A stretch of DNA of 64,000 nucleotides from Campylobacterales bacterium. GTDB lineage: Bacteria; Campylobacterota; Campylobacteria; Campylobacterales; Sulfurimonadaceae. Positions 1 through 8,882 of the stretch are shown piece after piece. The DNA is taken from the NCBI GenBank assembly GCA_016938735.1, contig JAFGUB010000052.1, positions 1-64,000 of the forward strand. Reading direction: 5' to 3'. The notes beneath the pieces were generated by a model that did not search any database, was not told the DNA's origin, and was given only the letters and a program-made list of their open reading frames with translations. The position numbers and the translations under genes are program-made. The first letter of the stretch is position 1, and each line of letters begins with the position of its first letter.

Positions 1-338
1 GGGTTATAGCCGCCTTTAAAGCTTATGGCCTCAGTGAACCTACCTTCGAAGCAACACAGGGCGGGATGCTGGTGACGGCATACAAAGAAACCACCCTAGA
101 AACCACCCTAGAAACCACCCTAGAAACCACCCAAGAAACCACAAAAGAAAAAATTCTTCAGTTACTTTTAGAAAACCCCAAGCTTACTACGCAGGAGCTG
201 GCAAATCAGCTCCACAAAAGCACAGCTACCATTAAAGAGCATTTGTCGCATCTCAAAAATGACGGATTATTGCGAAGAGTTGGAAGCACGAAAGCCGGAC
301 ATTGGGAAGTCATCCATTTTAAGGAGCAAAAAATATGA
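1..338 (+). CDS. C-terminal fragment of AlbA_2/RecG-like ATP-binding protein with winged-helix tail
   Basis: The reading frame is open from base 3, so this is the 3' end of a gene that begins upstream of the window. The first residues (AYGLSEPTFEATQGGMLVT) match the end of the divergent ATP-binding domain in Schlafen AlbA_2/RecG-like proteins, where a 'GLPEPxFE...GGF' strand is usual. A linker of four to five ETTL-type tetrapeptides follows, encoded by a 12-bp tandem repeat. A winged helix-turn-helix (LTTQELANQLHKSTATIKEHLSHL) ends the protein. Such proteins are thought to act as DNA-binding regulators or in defence; the exact role is unknown. Its stop overlaps the manC start by 4 bp (ATGA), so the two may be translationally coupled. 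The start is not visible. Confidence 0.7.
   Translation, partial: VIAAFKAYGLSEPTFEATQGGMLVTAYKETTLETTLETTLETTQETTKEKILQLLLENPKLTTQELANQLHKSTATIKEHLSHLKNDGLLRRVGSTKAGHWEVIHFKEQKI
87..143 (+). repeat. 12-bp tandem repeat in coding sequence
   Basis: Three identical copies of GAAACCACCCTA (87-98, 99-110, 111-122) are followed by a one-base variant ending CAA (123-134) and a partial copy (135-143). Each unit encodes Glu-Thr-Thr-Leu, giving a linker between the ATP-binding and winged-helix domains. Unit gain or loss by slippage would keep the frame and change only linker length. Confidence 0.9.
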
Positions 339-1690
339 CCAACATCATCCTCTGCGGCGGCAGCGGTACACGGCTTTGGCCCATGAGCCGTACACTGATG
401 CCCAAACAGTTTGTCAAGCTCTTTGACAGTCGGTCGTTGTTTCAGCTCACAGTGGCACGAAACAGGGTTACATGTAACCGCCATTACATTGTCTCAAATG
501 CCGAACAGTATTTCATAGCGGTAGATCAAATGCACGAACTAGACCCTAAAGATGACAGTGCCTTCCTGCTTGAACCTATCGGACGCAACACTGCCCCGGC
601 CATCGCTCTGGCCTGCATGGACATCGACCCGGAAGAGACGGTACTTGTCACGCCATCGGATCATCTCATTAAAAATGAAGCTGCCTACTTAAAAGCCATA
701 CGCCAGGCCGCATCGCTGGCCGGTAATGGCTATCTTGTCACTTTTGGTATCCAACCGACCGAAGCCAATACGGGCTATGGATATATTGAAGCCGATGGCG
801 ACAATGTCATCAGCTTCAAAGAAAAACCCGACGCCCAAACCGCGCAAGCCTATGTCGATGCAGGCAACTTCTACTGGAACTCGGGAATGTTCTGCTTCAA
901 GGCCGGAGTTTTTTTGCAAGAGCTGCAAGCACATGCACCCGACATTTACAGCACCTGCCGGCATGCGCTTGCCGAACGCGAGCAGATCAGCCCCCGCCAA
1001 CAACGCATTCCTTATGCCGCCATGCTCTCGATTCCCGAAGACTCCATCGACTACGCCGTGATGGAAAAAAGCCGTCATATCAAAGTCGTAGCCGCCGACA
1101 TGGGCTGGAGCGACCTTGGCAGCTTTGACGCCCTTTCCGATGAGATACCCTCAAGCACCAATGTCATCAGCATCGACGCTACCGACAATCTGATCCGCTC
1201 CGACAAACAAGTCGCCGCCATCGGGGTAGAAAATCTGATTGTCATCGACACCCCAGACGCGCTTTTGATATGCGCCAAAGGAGCCACACAAAAGGTCAAA
1301 CAGGTTGTCGAACGTCTCAAGCACGAAAACCCGGAACTCACCAAAGTGCATACCCTTGCGCATCGACCGTGGGGCACCTACGAAGTGCTGCTTTCGCATG
1401 ACAACTATAAAATAAAGCGCATTGTGGTGCAACCCGGAAAACGCCTAAGCCTGCAAAAACACTTTCACCGCAACGAACACTGGATCGTCGTGAGCGGCAC
1501 CGCTACCGTCACTGTAGGAGACGAAACACGACTGATACGCCCCAATGAATCGACCTACATCAAAATGGGCGAGCAACACCGCCTCGCCAATGAAGGCAAA
1601 ATTCCCGTGGTGCTCATTGAGGCACAGGTGGGCGAGTATACGGGGGAAGATGACATTGTCAGAATTGATGAAGACTTCAAAAGAGACTAG
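335..1690 (+). CDS. manC: mannose-1-phosphate guanylyltransferase / mannose-6-phosphate isomerase
   Basis: Makes GDP-mannose from mannose-1-phosphate and GTP, and in bifunctional family members also interconverts fructose-6-P and mannose-6-P. It feeds surface polysaccharide synthesis in the cytoplasm. The nucleotidyltransferase signature GGSGTRLWPMSR lies at residues 8-19. The C-terminal cupin (type II phosphomannose isomerase) carries RPWGTYEV at 344-351 and the metal-ligand stretch FHRNEHW at 377-383. The 451-residue length is close to the usual 470-480. It starts within the stop of the preceding gene and is followed immediately (ATG directly after TAG) by the flippase gene, so it heads the polysaccharide operon. 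Codon use is GC-rich, like the genome background and unlike the glycosyltransferases downstream. A TTACATGTAA palindrome at 468-477 encodes Thr-Cys. Confidence 0.93.
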   Translation: MTNIILCGGSGTRLWPMSRTLMPKQFVKLFDSRSLFQLTVARNRVTCNRHYIVSNAEQYFIAVDQMHELDPKDDSAFLLEPIGRNTAPAIALACMDIDPEETVLVTPSDHLIKNEAAYLKAIRQAASLAGNGYLVTFGIQPTEANTGYGYIEADGDNVISFKEKPDAQTAQAYVDAGNFYWNSGMFCFKAGVFLQELQAHAPDIYSTCRHALAEREQISPRQQRIPYAAMLSIPEDSIDYAVMEKSRHIKVVAADMGWSDLGSFDALSDEIPSSTNVISIDATDNLIRSDKQVAAIGVENLIVIDTPDALLICAKGATQKVKQVVERLKHENPELTKVHTLAHRPWGTYEVLLSHDNYKIKRIVVQPGKRLSLQKHFHRNEHWIVVSGTATVTVGDETRLIRPNESTYIKMGEQHRLANEGKIPVVLIEAQVGEYTGEDDIVRIDEDFKRD

Positions 1691-3028
1691 ATGATCGCAA
1701 AAATACGCCAAAAACTCAACCGCGATCTCCACTTCAAAGAGATACTCACAGGCAGCGCCGTCACCTTCGTACTCAAAATGTCGGGAATGCTTCTGGGCTA
1801 TATCGTGGTGCTGATGGTGTCGCGGATGTACGGTGCCGAAGGGGTGGGGTTTTACAGCCTTTCGGTGAGCGTGCTGACCTTTTTGGCGATGGTTTCGGCT
1901 CTGGGGATGAATGTCTCTATACTGCGCTATGTCGGGCAGTTCAACAAAGCCGATGAAGCCCACAAGCTCAAACTGCTCTATCGCTACGCGCTGCAGCTCT
2001 CCTTGCCCGTGTCACTGGTGATGAGTGCTCTGCTCTTTTGGTTTGCCGAAGCGATCGCAACTTATGTGTTTGACAACGCTACTTACACGCAAGCTTTGAG
2101 GTTTGTAGCATTGATGGTGCCCTTTTTTACCCTGCAGGAGATCAGCGTAGAATTCATACGCGGACTCAAAAAGCTCAAAGTCTCAGAGTATCTGCGCAGC
2201 GTCAACCGACCGCTCTTCAACATCGTACTGCTTGGAGCGTGCGCATACGTGGCCTTTAGCGACATCATGGCACCGCTCTACACGCTGGGAGTAGGCATTG
2301 TAGCCGGAGGCGTCATCGCTTACATGTACATCCGCAAACACCTTCGTCATATCGCTGATAGCCCATCCGAAGGCTTTAACAAACGGGAGCTTCTGAACAC
2401 CTCTGCACCTATGATGGTGACCACACTGGCATCGTATCTGATGGGCAACATATCATTGGTGCTTTTAGAGGTTTATGCTACTACCGAAGAGGTGGGAATT
2501 TTTAGCGTGGCGTTTAAAATAGCGTCACTAATCAGCCTAACCCTGATGGTAGTCAACACCATTTCCGCACCTAAGTTTGCAGAGCTATATTGGGGCCAAA
2601 AACACAAAGAGCTACAGCAGATACTTGATCAATCGTCTAAGTTGATTTTCTTTAGTGCCGCAACATTGTCTTTTTTAATTTTAGTTTTTAACAAGCATAT
2701 TCTTGCTCTTTTTGGCGCTCAATTTGTCGAAGGTAGCATGGTTTTAGGCCTACTTATCATAGGAGAAATAATAAATGCTGCGAGCGGATCGGTTGGAGTG
2801 TTTTTAAATATGTCTGGCCACCAAAGTGTACTCAGAAACATTTTCTGTATTGCCTTATTCGTCAGTGCGCTGATACAAATAGTATTTATTCCAATGTATG
2901 GGATAATGGCAGCAGCTACAGCAGCAATGATAGGTATGATAATTGTCAATCTTATTCCTGCAATATATATACTGAGAAAATTAAATTTTCGAACATATTA
3001 TTCACCTTTTAAATGGAGAACAAAATGA
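1691..3028 (+). CDS. polysaccharide flippase, Wzx/MATE-like
   Basis: A 445-residue protein with about 12 hydrophobic segments and the layout of the polysaccharide-biosynthesis (RfbX/Wzx) flippase family. It is expected to move undecaprenyl-linked repeat units across the inner membrane. The N-terminal motif GSAVTFVLKMSGMLLGY is typical. It abuts manC and overlaps the sulfotransferase start. The oddity is base composition: the first ~950 bases are GC-rich with background codons, then from about 2640 the gene becomes AT-rich and stays so into the following genes. This points to a recombination junction inside the gene. A TACATGTA palindrome at 2321 (Tyr-Met-Tyr) lies in the GC-rich part. The specific substrate cannot be told. 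Confidence 0.88.
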   Translation: MIAKIRQKLNRDLHFKEILTGSAVTFVLKMSGMLLGYIVVLMVSRMYGAEGVGFYSLSVSVLTFLAMVSALGMNVSILRYVGQFNKADEAHKLKLLYRYALQLSLPVSLVMSALLFWFAEAIATYVFDNATYTQALRFVALMVPFFTLQEISVEFIRGLKKLKVSEYLRSVNRPLFNIVLLGACAYVAFSDIMAPLYTLGVGIVAGGVIAYMYIRKHLRHIADSPSEGFNKRELLNTSAPMMVTTLASYLMGNISLVLLEVYATTEEVGIFSVAFKIASLISLTLMVVNTISAPKFAELYWGQKHKELQQILDQSSKLIFFSAATLSFLILVFNKHILALFGAQFVEGSMVLGLLIIGEIINAASGSVGVFLNMSGHQSVLRNIFCIALFVSALIQIVFIPMYGIMAAATAAMIGMIIVNLIPAIYILRKLNFRTYYSPFKWRTK

Positions 3029-3891
3029 GCAAAGCAAAACAGCCAATTATAATAATAGGAATGCATAGATCTGGAACATCAATGATAACTAGGTTTATAC
3101 AAGAAATAGATTATTTTTTGGGCGATAGCCTTGATATCAATCACGAAGCGAATTATTTTATAAGATTAAATGAATGGATACTAAGGCAAACTAATTCTAC
3201 TTGGGATAATCCCTACAATTTCAAATTTTTACCTTTAACTGTTGAAGAGCACCTCAAAAAAGTTTGTGAACAGCATTTAGAACAACACGATAGAGTAAAG
3301 TATTTAGGATTAAAAAATTATTTTTCATATTCCAATATTAAAAACATTGATTTTAATTGGGGGTGGAAAGACCCAAGAAACAGTATTACACTTCCAATAT
3401 GGAAATCAATATTTCCTAATGCAAAAATAATACATATATACAGAAATCCTTTTGATGTCGCTATAAGCTTATATAGACGAGAAATTGATTACGAAGCCAA
3501 CTACAATAGCAATCTGATTAGCAAATTTAAGGAATTTTTTTTGTATCCAAATCATGTAGGATATAGCTTTTCGGTAAGAACTACAAAAGTTGATGAAGGT
3601 ATTAAATTATGGACAGAATATATGCAGTACATAGAGAGATACAAGTTAATGTATGATTATTTCGAAATAAAATATGAAGATTTTTTGGATAATCCAGTTG
3701 AAAGCTTAAAATCCCTTTCATCATATTTAGATGTTGATGTTCATGAAAGTAAATATATTGAAATTGCAGGGAAGGTGAATAGTGATCGGAAATATAGTTT
3801 TTTAAACGATCAAGATATGCTTGAACTATACAAGGAAAAATACAAATTTGATCAGATGGTAAAATCATATGGATATGGAGATTTGGCTTAA
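3025..3891 (+). CDS. sulfotransferase family protein
   Basis: Predicted PAPS-dependent sulfotransferase that would add sulfate to a sugar of the surface polysaccharide. The 5'-phosphosulfate-binding loop reads GMHRSGTSM near residue 12. The 3'-phosphate-binding motif reads IYRNPFDVAISLYRR near residue 140. Its 288 residues fit the family. I chose the ATG at 3025: it overlaps the upstream TGA (ATGA) and has GGAG six bases before it. An in-frame ATG at 3013 has no ribosome site. Strongly AT-rich codons, part of the low-GC island. Sulfated surface glycans are uncommon in this phylum, so the substrate is an open question. Confidence 0.82.
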   Translation: MSKAKQPIIIIGMHRSGTSMITRFIQEIDYFLGDSLDINHEANYFIRLNEWILRQTNSTWDNPYNFKFLPLTVEEHLKKVCEQHLEQHDRVKYLGLKNYFSYSNIKNIDFNWGWKDPRNSITLPIWKSIFPNAKIIHIYRNPFDVAISLYRREIDYEANYNSNLISKFKEFFLYPNHVGYSFSVRTTKVDEGIKLWTEYMQYIERYKLMYDYFEIKYEDFLDNPVESLKSLSSYLDVDVHESKYIEIAGKVNSDRKYSFLNDQDMLELYKEKYKFDQMVKSYGYGDLA

Positions 3892-4847
3892 TGCAAAATC
3901 CATCAGTTTTGATTTTATTAGCAACGTATAATGGAGAGAAATATATTGAAGAACAAATCACTTCAATTTACCAACAGACATATAGAAATTGGAAAATAAT
4001 TATTCATGATGATGGATCAAAAGATAATACAATAAATATAATCAATAAGTTTATAGAAGAAGATCCAAATAAAATTGAATTACTTAATGATTCTAAAAAG
4101 TTTAAGAGCGCGAATAAAAACTTTTCTCATTTAATTGAGTATGCAAAAAAGGTTAATGAGTATCAATATATAATGTTTTGTGATCAGGATGATTATTGGA
4201 ATGCAAATAAAATAGAAATTACATTAAATGGTATGAGAGATTATGAGAAAACATATTCTTCTATTTTGCCAATTCTGGTACATACAGATTTAGAGGTTGT
4301 AGATTATAGATTGAAAACAATAGGCAAATCATTTATGTCATACAACAAAATTGATCCTTCAAGGAATTCATTAAATTATTTATTGGCGCATAACACTATT
4401 ACAGGTTGCACAGTGATGGTCAATCGTCCTCTGCTCCAACTGTATTCATATTATGAAGATTCTATCATGCACGATTACTGGATAGGATTGATAGCGACTT
4501 GCTTTGGAAAAATTAATTATATAGATATTCCAACTATTCAATATCGACAACATGAGACCAATGATTATGGTGTAAGTAAATTCAATCTAGTATACTTATT
4601 GAGAAGGCTTAAAGAGTTACTAAATGAAAAAAATACAAGTTACACAAAGTTTATAACAAAACAAAAGCAACAAGCCAAAGCTTTTCTAGAACATTACCAA
4701 AATGATTTATCCATAAGAGAGAAAGCAATATTGAATGCTTTTTCTTCCAACAATGCACCAAAAATCTCTAGAATATGCAAAGCTATAAAATTTGAAATTT
4801 ATCGTAATGGCGTCATAAGAAATATTTTTTTCTTGGGTTATCAATGA
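3891..4847 (+). CDS. glycosyltransferase family 2
   Basis: A GT-A fold inverting glycosyltransferase of 318 residues. The N-terminus has the family signature VLILLATYNGEKYI, then HDDGSKDNT around residue 40 and the metal/acceptor motif CDQDDYW near residue 97. The CDQDDxW variant is frequent in rhamnosyltransferase-like members, but the sugar cannot be assigned here. It starts in a one-base overlap with the sulfotransferase stop (TAATG) and overlaps the polymerase start by 4 bp, so it is translated within one operon. AT-rich like its neighbours. Confidence 0.87.
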   Translation: MQNPSVLILLATYNGEKYIEEQITSIYQQTYRNWKIIIHDDGSKDNTINIINKFIEEDPNKIELLNDSKKFKSANKNFSHLIEYAKKVNEYQYIMFCDQDDYWNANKIEITLNGMRDYEKTYSSILPILVHTDLEVVDYRLKTIGKSFMSYNKIDPSRNSLNYLLAHNTITGCTVMVNRPLLQLYSYYEDSIMHDYWIGLIATCFGKINYIDIPTIQYRQHETNDYGVSKFNLVYLLRRLKELLNEKNTSYTKFITKQKQQAKAFLEHYQNDLSIREKAILNAFSSNNAPKISRICKAIKFEIYRNGVIRNIFFLGYQ

Positions 4848-5956
4848 TAACTAATCATCAATATAACATTAGTTATGGAATTGCACTTATTCTATTTGCA
4901 TCTATCACATTTTATCTGGCAAAAATCACGCCCATAAGCCCAATTTATGTGATATACCTAATATTCTTACCTATGCTGGCTATTGTCTACTTTTTTTCCA
5001 ACAAAATAATTCTCAGCATTGATGTTTTACTACTAATAATAGTATTGCTATATATATTGCTTTCAAATATATACTTTGATCACTTAAACTTAAATGGTGA
5101 ATTTATAAATTTCTATATTGGTGCAATAGCTTATATTTTTATACGTGGTATTAAATATAAAATAAGTAATGAAGAATATGTAAAGATAATAGAAGCTTCA
5201 TTGAAAGTTTCAATATCAATACTTTTAATTAGTACATTATTTAGGATTTCTAATCCAGATGCTCCAGATGGCACATTGAATTATATTTACTATAATGAAG
5301 ACTCGTCATTCTACTTATATAAATATAATTCTCTTTTATTTGCCGACTCCAATACGACAGGTCTAATTGTACTTATTCTACATTTTTTTGTTTTAATTGC
5401 AGAAAAAACTAATAAATTATTGCTTGTCCCGAAATACTATAAGTTCACTTTAATAGCTTTGATTTTCCTAAGTTTCTCCAGAGCAGCTATTTTCACTTTT
5501 TTGTTAGTGCAATTAATAATTAAGATTTTTTCAATAAAATCAATACTATATAAATTTCTTTTAATAAGTCTAGTGATTTCTACTATTGTGTCTATAATTT
5601 TCTATATTTTTTTAGACGCTAGTTTTTTAGTCAAATTCAATATACTGAACCTAGTCTATCACTATCTTCAAACAGCTAGTGAAAATCAATTGTTATTTGG
5701 TATCGGTCCTGGAAATGCTAAAGAATATTTGGGAATATATACGCATTCACTTTATTTGACTTACCTGGTTGAAACTGGCATTGTAGGATTCATTTTTTTC
5801 TTTATTTTTATTGTATATTATATGTACAAATATGACTTTTACGTTTTGTTCTCAGTATTAATTGTCAGTATTTCATATTTTTTATATCTCGGAGCACCTT
5901 TTTTATTTCTGCCGTTAGCAATTCTCGCAAATTTGAAAGATAGGAGATACAAGTGA
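4844..5956 (+). CDS. O-antigen/capsule polymerase, Wzy-like membrane protein
   Basis: A very hydrophobic 370-residue protein with about 10-11 membrane segments and a large periplasmic loop around residues 130-165, the usual Wzy architecture. Sequence is poorly conserved in this family. The call rests on topology, on the segment FSRAAIFTF (the ligase/polymerase families often have S-R-[GA] there), on GIGPGNAKEYLG and on its position among Wzx and glycosyltransferase genes. It would polymerise repeat units on the periplasmic face. It overlaps both neighbours by 4 bp, and AT content is among the highest in the window. Confidence 0.75.
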   Translation: MITNHQYNISYGIALILFASITFYLAKITPISPIYVIYLIFLPMLAIVYFFSNKIILSIDVLLLIIVLLYILLSNIYFDHLNLNGEFINFYIGAIAYIFIRGIKYKISNEEYVKIIEASLKVSISILLISTLFRISNPDAPDGTLNYIYYNEDSSFYLYKYNSLLFADSNTTGLIVLILHFFVLIAEKTNKLLLVPKYYKFTLIALIFLSFSRAAIFTFLLVQLIIKIFSIKSILYKFLLISLVISTIVSIIFYIFLDASFLVKFNILNLVYHYLQTASENQLLFGIGPGNAKEYLGIYTHSLYLTYLVETGIVGFIFFFIFIVYYMYKYDFYVLFSVLIVSISYFLYLGAPFLFLPLAILANLKDRRYK

Positions 5957-6996
5957 ATATCGCAATTATAATTCCATCTTTGGCAAACAAAGGGCCAATT
6001 AAAGTTGTTTCTGAGATTGAAAAAAATATCGATACTGGAGCACACAGCATAAAAATTTTTTACTTTGACGAATTGCTTGATATAGAGATGAAGTCTGAGT
6101 GCCAAAAAATTGATTTTTTTAAGAAAATTGAATTTGATGATTTCGATGTGGTACACACTCATGGTATTAGACCAGATGCTTACATATTTTTTCATAATAA
6201 TGCTATTCATAAGGCGAAAACAGTTTCAACATTGCATAATTATGTAAAAGATGACTTGCGTTATCAGTATAATTTATTAATATCATTTATATTTTCTCGT
6301 TTATGGAATATATTCACTTCCAAGCATAAAAAAATAGTGGTTTTATCAAATGATGCTCAAAAGTACTACAAAAAATTTTGGATGAACCAGAAAATATCAG
6401 TTGTCTATAATGGGATATCTCCGGTTCATAAACAATCATGTTTTAATGAGGACGTAAGAAAAAAAATTGCTTACGCCAAAGGGGATAATGCAATAGTAAT
6501 TGGGGCCATTGGTTTGCTAACAGCTAGAAAAGGATTTGATCAGCTTATAAATGTATTGCCATTGGATAAGCGCTTTCATCTTGTATTGATTGGTTCAGGA
6601 AAAGAGATGGGTAATCTTAAAAATTTGGCTAAAGACTTAAAGGTAGAAACTCAAGTTACTTTTTTAGGCTATCAAAATGAAGCAAATCAATATCTAGATT
6701 TATTTGATATTGTAGCTATACCTTCTAGATCCGAAGGGTTTCCAATTGCTCTGCTAGAAGCATGTAGTCAAAAAAAAGCAATAGTATGCTCAGATATTCC
6801 AATATTTCAAGAAGTATTTTCATCAAATGAAGTAAGTTTTTTTAAATTAAATGACTCTAGTTCTCTTCTTCAATCTTTGCATAGGGCTGTTGAAAATCGA
6901 TTAGAACTTCAAAAAAATTCTTATTCGAAATTTATGAAAAATTACACATCTGAGTTAATGGCACAAAAATATATAGACCTTTATGAGGAAAAATAA
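5953..6996 (+). CDS. glycosyltransferase family 4 (GT-B)
   Basis: A 347-residue GT-B enzyme. Key stretches are VVYNGISP around residue 155, IGLLTARKGFDQLI around 180, LIGSGKEM, and the nucleotide-sugar motif PSRSEGFPIALLEA (E-x7-E pattern) around residue 257. It retains the anomeric configuration of the donor by family precedent; the donor is unknown. Translation starts at GTG 5953, which overlaps the upstream TGA and has AGGAG nine bases before it. It belongs to the AT-rich island. Confidence 0.85.
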   Translation: MNIAIIIPSLANKGPIKVVSEIEKNIDTGAHSIKIFYFDELLDIEMKSECQKIDFFKKIEFDDFDVVHTHGIRPDAYIFFHNNAIHKAKTVSTLHNYVKDDLRYQYNLLISFIFSRLWNIFTSKHKKIVVLSNDAQKYYKKFWMNQKISVVYNGISPVHKQSCFNEDVRKKIAYAKGDNAIVIGAIGLLTARKGFDQLINVLPLDKRFHLVLIGSGKEMGNLKNLAKDLKVETQVTFLGYQNEANQYLDLFDIVAIPSRSEGFPIALLEACSQKKAIVCSDIPIFQEVFSSNEVSFFKLNDSSSLLQSLHRAVENRLELQKNSYSKFMKNYTSELMAQKYIDLYEEK

Positions 6997-7000
6997 ATAC

Positions 7001-7822
7001 ATGAACAATGACTTTTCTGTTCTTATGTCAATATACAAAAATGAAAAAGCAGAGTTTTTTGATAGAGCTATGTTTAGTATATGGGATGAACAAACTATTA
7101 AACCTTCAGAAATTGTACTAGTACAAGACGGTCCACTTCCGTCTGATGTTTTAGAAAGTATTTCGAAGTGGAAATATAAATTACGGGAACAACTAGTTAT
7201 TGTAACACTTGAAAATAATGTCGGGCTTGGTGATGCTTTAAATATTGGTATGCATTCTTGTACAAAAGATTTAATTGCGAGAATGGACACAGATGACATT
7301 GCTATGCCGCAACGCTTTGAAAAGCAACTAAAATGCATGAAAAGTTCAGATATTGAAATATGTGGTTCATGGGTAAATGAGTTTGAGAATAGTGAACTGA
7401 AAATTACTTCAATCAGAAGAGTCCCAGAAACCCATAAAGAAATAGTCTTATTTTCAAAAAAAAGAAATCCTATCAATCATCCATCAGTTATGTTTAAAAG
7501 AAAAACAATTGAAAATGTTGGTGGGTATAAAAAAATGATGTATTTCGAAGACTACTATCTATGGATAAGAATAATTCTAGATGGAGCTGTTTTTTACAAT
7601 ATTCAAGAATCATTACTTAATATGCGAGCTGGTCATGGTCAGTTAGAGCGAAGAAGAGGGTTTACATATTTTAAGCACGAATATGAGTTTTTTTTTAAAA
7701 TACATAGACTGGGACACATTTCTAATCGTGAACTTATTGAAAATTTGTCTATTAGGCTTATAGCTAGACTCATACCTAGGACTTTGCTTAGGGAAATTTA
7801 CACTAAAATCAGGAGAAGATAA
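7001..7822 (+). CDS. glycosyltransferase family 2 (AmsE/WcaA-like)
   Basis: A 273-residue GT2 enzyme. The start has FSVLMSIYKNE, followed by IVLVQDGPLP, GLGDALNIGM and the DxD-type motif RMDTDDIAMPQRF near residue 95, and later EDYYLWIR, which is typical for amylovoran/colanic-type GT2 enzymes. I prefer ATG 7001 because AGGA lies 11 bases upstream and the encoded protein then begins at the usual GT2 beta-strand. An in-frame ATG at 6983 inside the upstream gene has no ribosome site. Its stop overlaps the next start by one base. Confidence 0.84.
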   Translation: MNNDFSVLMSIYKNEKAEFFDRAMFSIWDEQTIKPSEIVLVQDGPLPSDVLESISKWKYKLREQLVIVTLENNVGLGDALNIGMHSCTKDLIARMDTDDIAMPQRFEKQLKCMKSSDIEICGSWVNEFENSELKITSIRRVPETHKEIVLFSKKRNPINHPSVMFKRKTIENVGGYKKMMYFEDYYLWIRIILDGAVFYNIQESLLNMRAGHGQLERRRGFTYFKHEYEFFFKIHRLGHISNRELIENLSIRLIARLIPRTLLREIYTKIRRR

Positions 7823-8802
7823 TGATAACTATAATAGGTGGTAGTGGTTTCATAGGCACTAGATTGTGTAAACGCTTAAAAGAAGTGGGTGAAGATTTTC
7901 TGATTGTTGATAAAATTAACAGCAAAAGTTATCCTCGTTCTTCTAAATATGCAGATGTTAGAAATTACAAGGAATTATTTGATGCAGTTGTGGGTGACGC
8001 CATTATTAACTTAGCTGCTGAGCATAGAGATGATGTGACTCCACGTAGCTTGTATGATGAAGTTAATGTTGAAGGCGCTAGAAATGTATGTAATGTCGCG
8101 AAAAATAAAAAGATCAATACCATTATTTTTACATCTTCTGTTGCTGTTTATGGATTCGCACCACTAGGTACTGATGAAAATGGTAGGATAAATTATTTCA
8201 ACGACTATGGTCGTACAAAATATGAAGCTGAAGTAATATATAAAGATTGGTATAATCAAGATCCTTTGAATAGAAAGTTGCTTATTGTCCGTCCTACAGT
8301 TGTCTTTGGCGAGCAAAATCGTGGTAATGTGTATAATTTATTGCGTCAAATAGCAAGTGGAAAATTTCTCATGATTGGTGATGGTTTAAATAGAAAGTCG
8401 ATGGCTTATGTAGAGAACGTGGCAGCTTTTTTACAATACGGTTTGAAACTTGAGAATGGTGTGTATATTTTCAATTATATTGATAAACCAGATTTTGATA
8501 TGAATACTTTGGTATCGAAAGTAAACTATTCTCTTGGGCGAAAAAAAATAATAAACTTCCGACTTCCATTTATGATTGGCTTCCTAATAGGAAAGTTGTT
8601 CGATTTCATTGCATATCTAAGTAATCGTAAGTTCGCAATCAGCTCAATTCGAGTTAAAAAATTCTGTTCAAATAGTATGTATGAAACATCTATTTCTACA
8701 CTTGATTTTGTACCTCCAGTTAAATTGGAAGATGCAATTGAAAAAACAATCAAATATGAATTTATTGAAAAGCATAATGATGAACTTTTTTATTCTGAAT
8801 AG
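7822..8802 (+). CDS. NAD-dependent epimerase/dehydratase (extended SDR)
   Basis: A 326-residue extended short-chain dehydrogenase. The dinucleotide-binding motif GGSGFIGTRL is at residues 6-15, an active-site Ser region reads TSSVAVYG, and the catalytic Tyr-Lys pair is in YGRTKYEAE near residue 131. Members convert nucleotide sugars (epimerases, dehydratases, reductases); which reaction is catalysed cannot be read from sequence. It is the last gene of the plus-strand polysaccharide operon and is followed by a stem-loop shared with the convergent gene. Confidence 0.85.
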   Translation: MITIIGGSGFIGTRLCKRLKEVGEDFLIVDKINSKSYPRSSKYADVRNYKELFDAVVGDAIINLAAEHRDDVTPRSLYDEVNVEGARNVCNVAKNKKINTIIFTSSVAVYGFAPLGTDENGRINYFNDYGRTKYEAEVIYKDWYNQDPLNRKLLIVRPTVVFGEQNRGNVYNLLRQIASGKFLMIGDGLNRKSMAYVENVAAFLQYGLKLENGVYIFNYIDKPDFDMNTLVSKVNYSLGRKKIINFRLPFMIGFLIGKLFDFIAYLSNRKFAISSIRVKKFCSNSMYETSISTLDFVPPVKLEDAIEKTIKYEFIEKHNDELFYSE

Positions 8803-8828
8803 TGAATGATAAAGATAGAGTTTTATAC

Positions 8829-8878
8829 CAAAATTCTAAGTCTCTTTGTGCGGAGTAATAAACTCCGTCCAAATTTTG
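8829..8878. terminator. bidirectional stem-loop between convergent genes
   Basis: Between two converging genes there is a hairpin CGGAGT-AATAA-ACTCCG (8851-8867). Outside it, CAAAATT (8829-8835) pairs with AATTTTG (8872-8878). A-rich and T-rich arms lie on the proper sides for termination in both directions. The gap holds no other gene. Confidence 0.6.
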
Positions 8879-8882
8879 TTTA

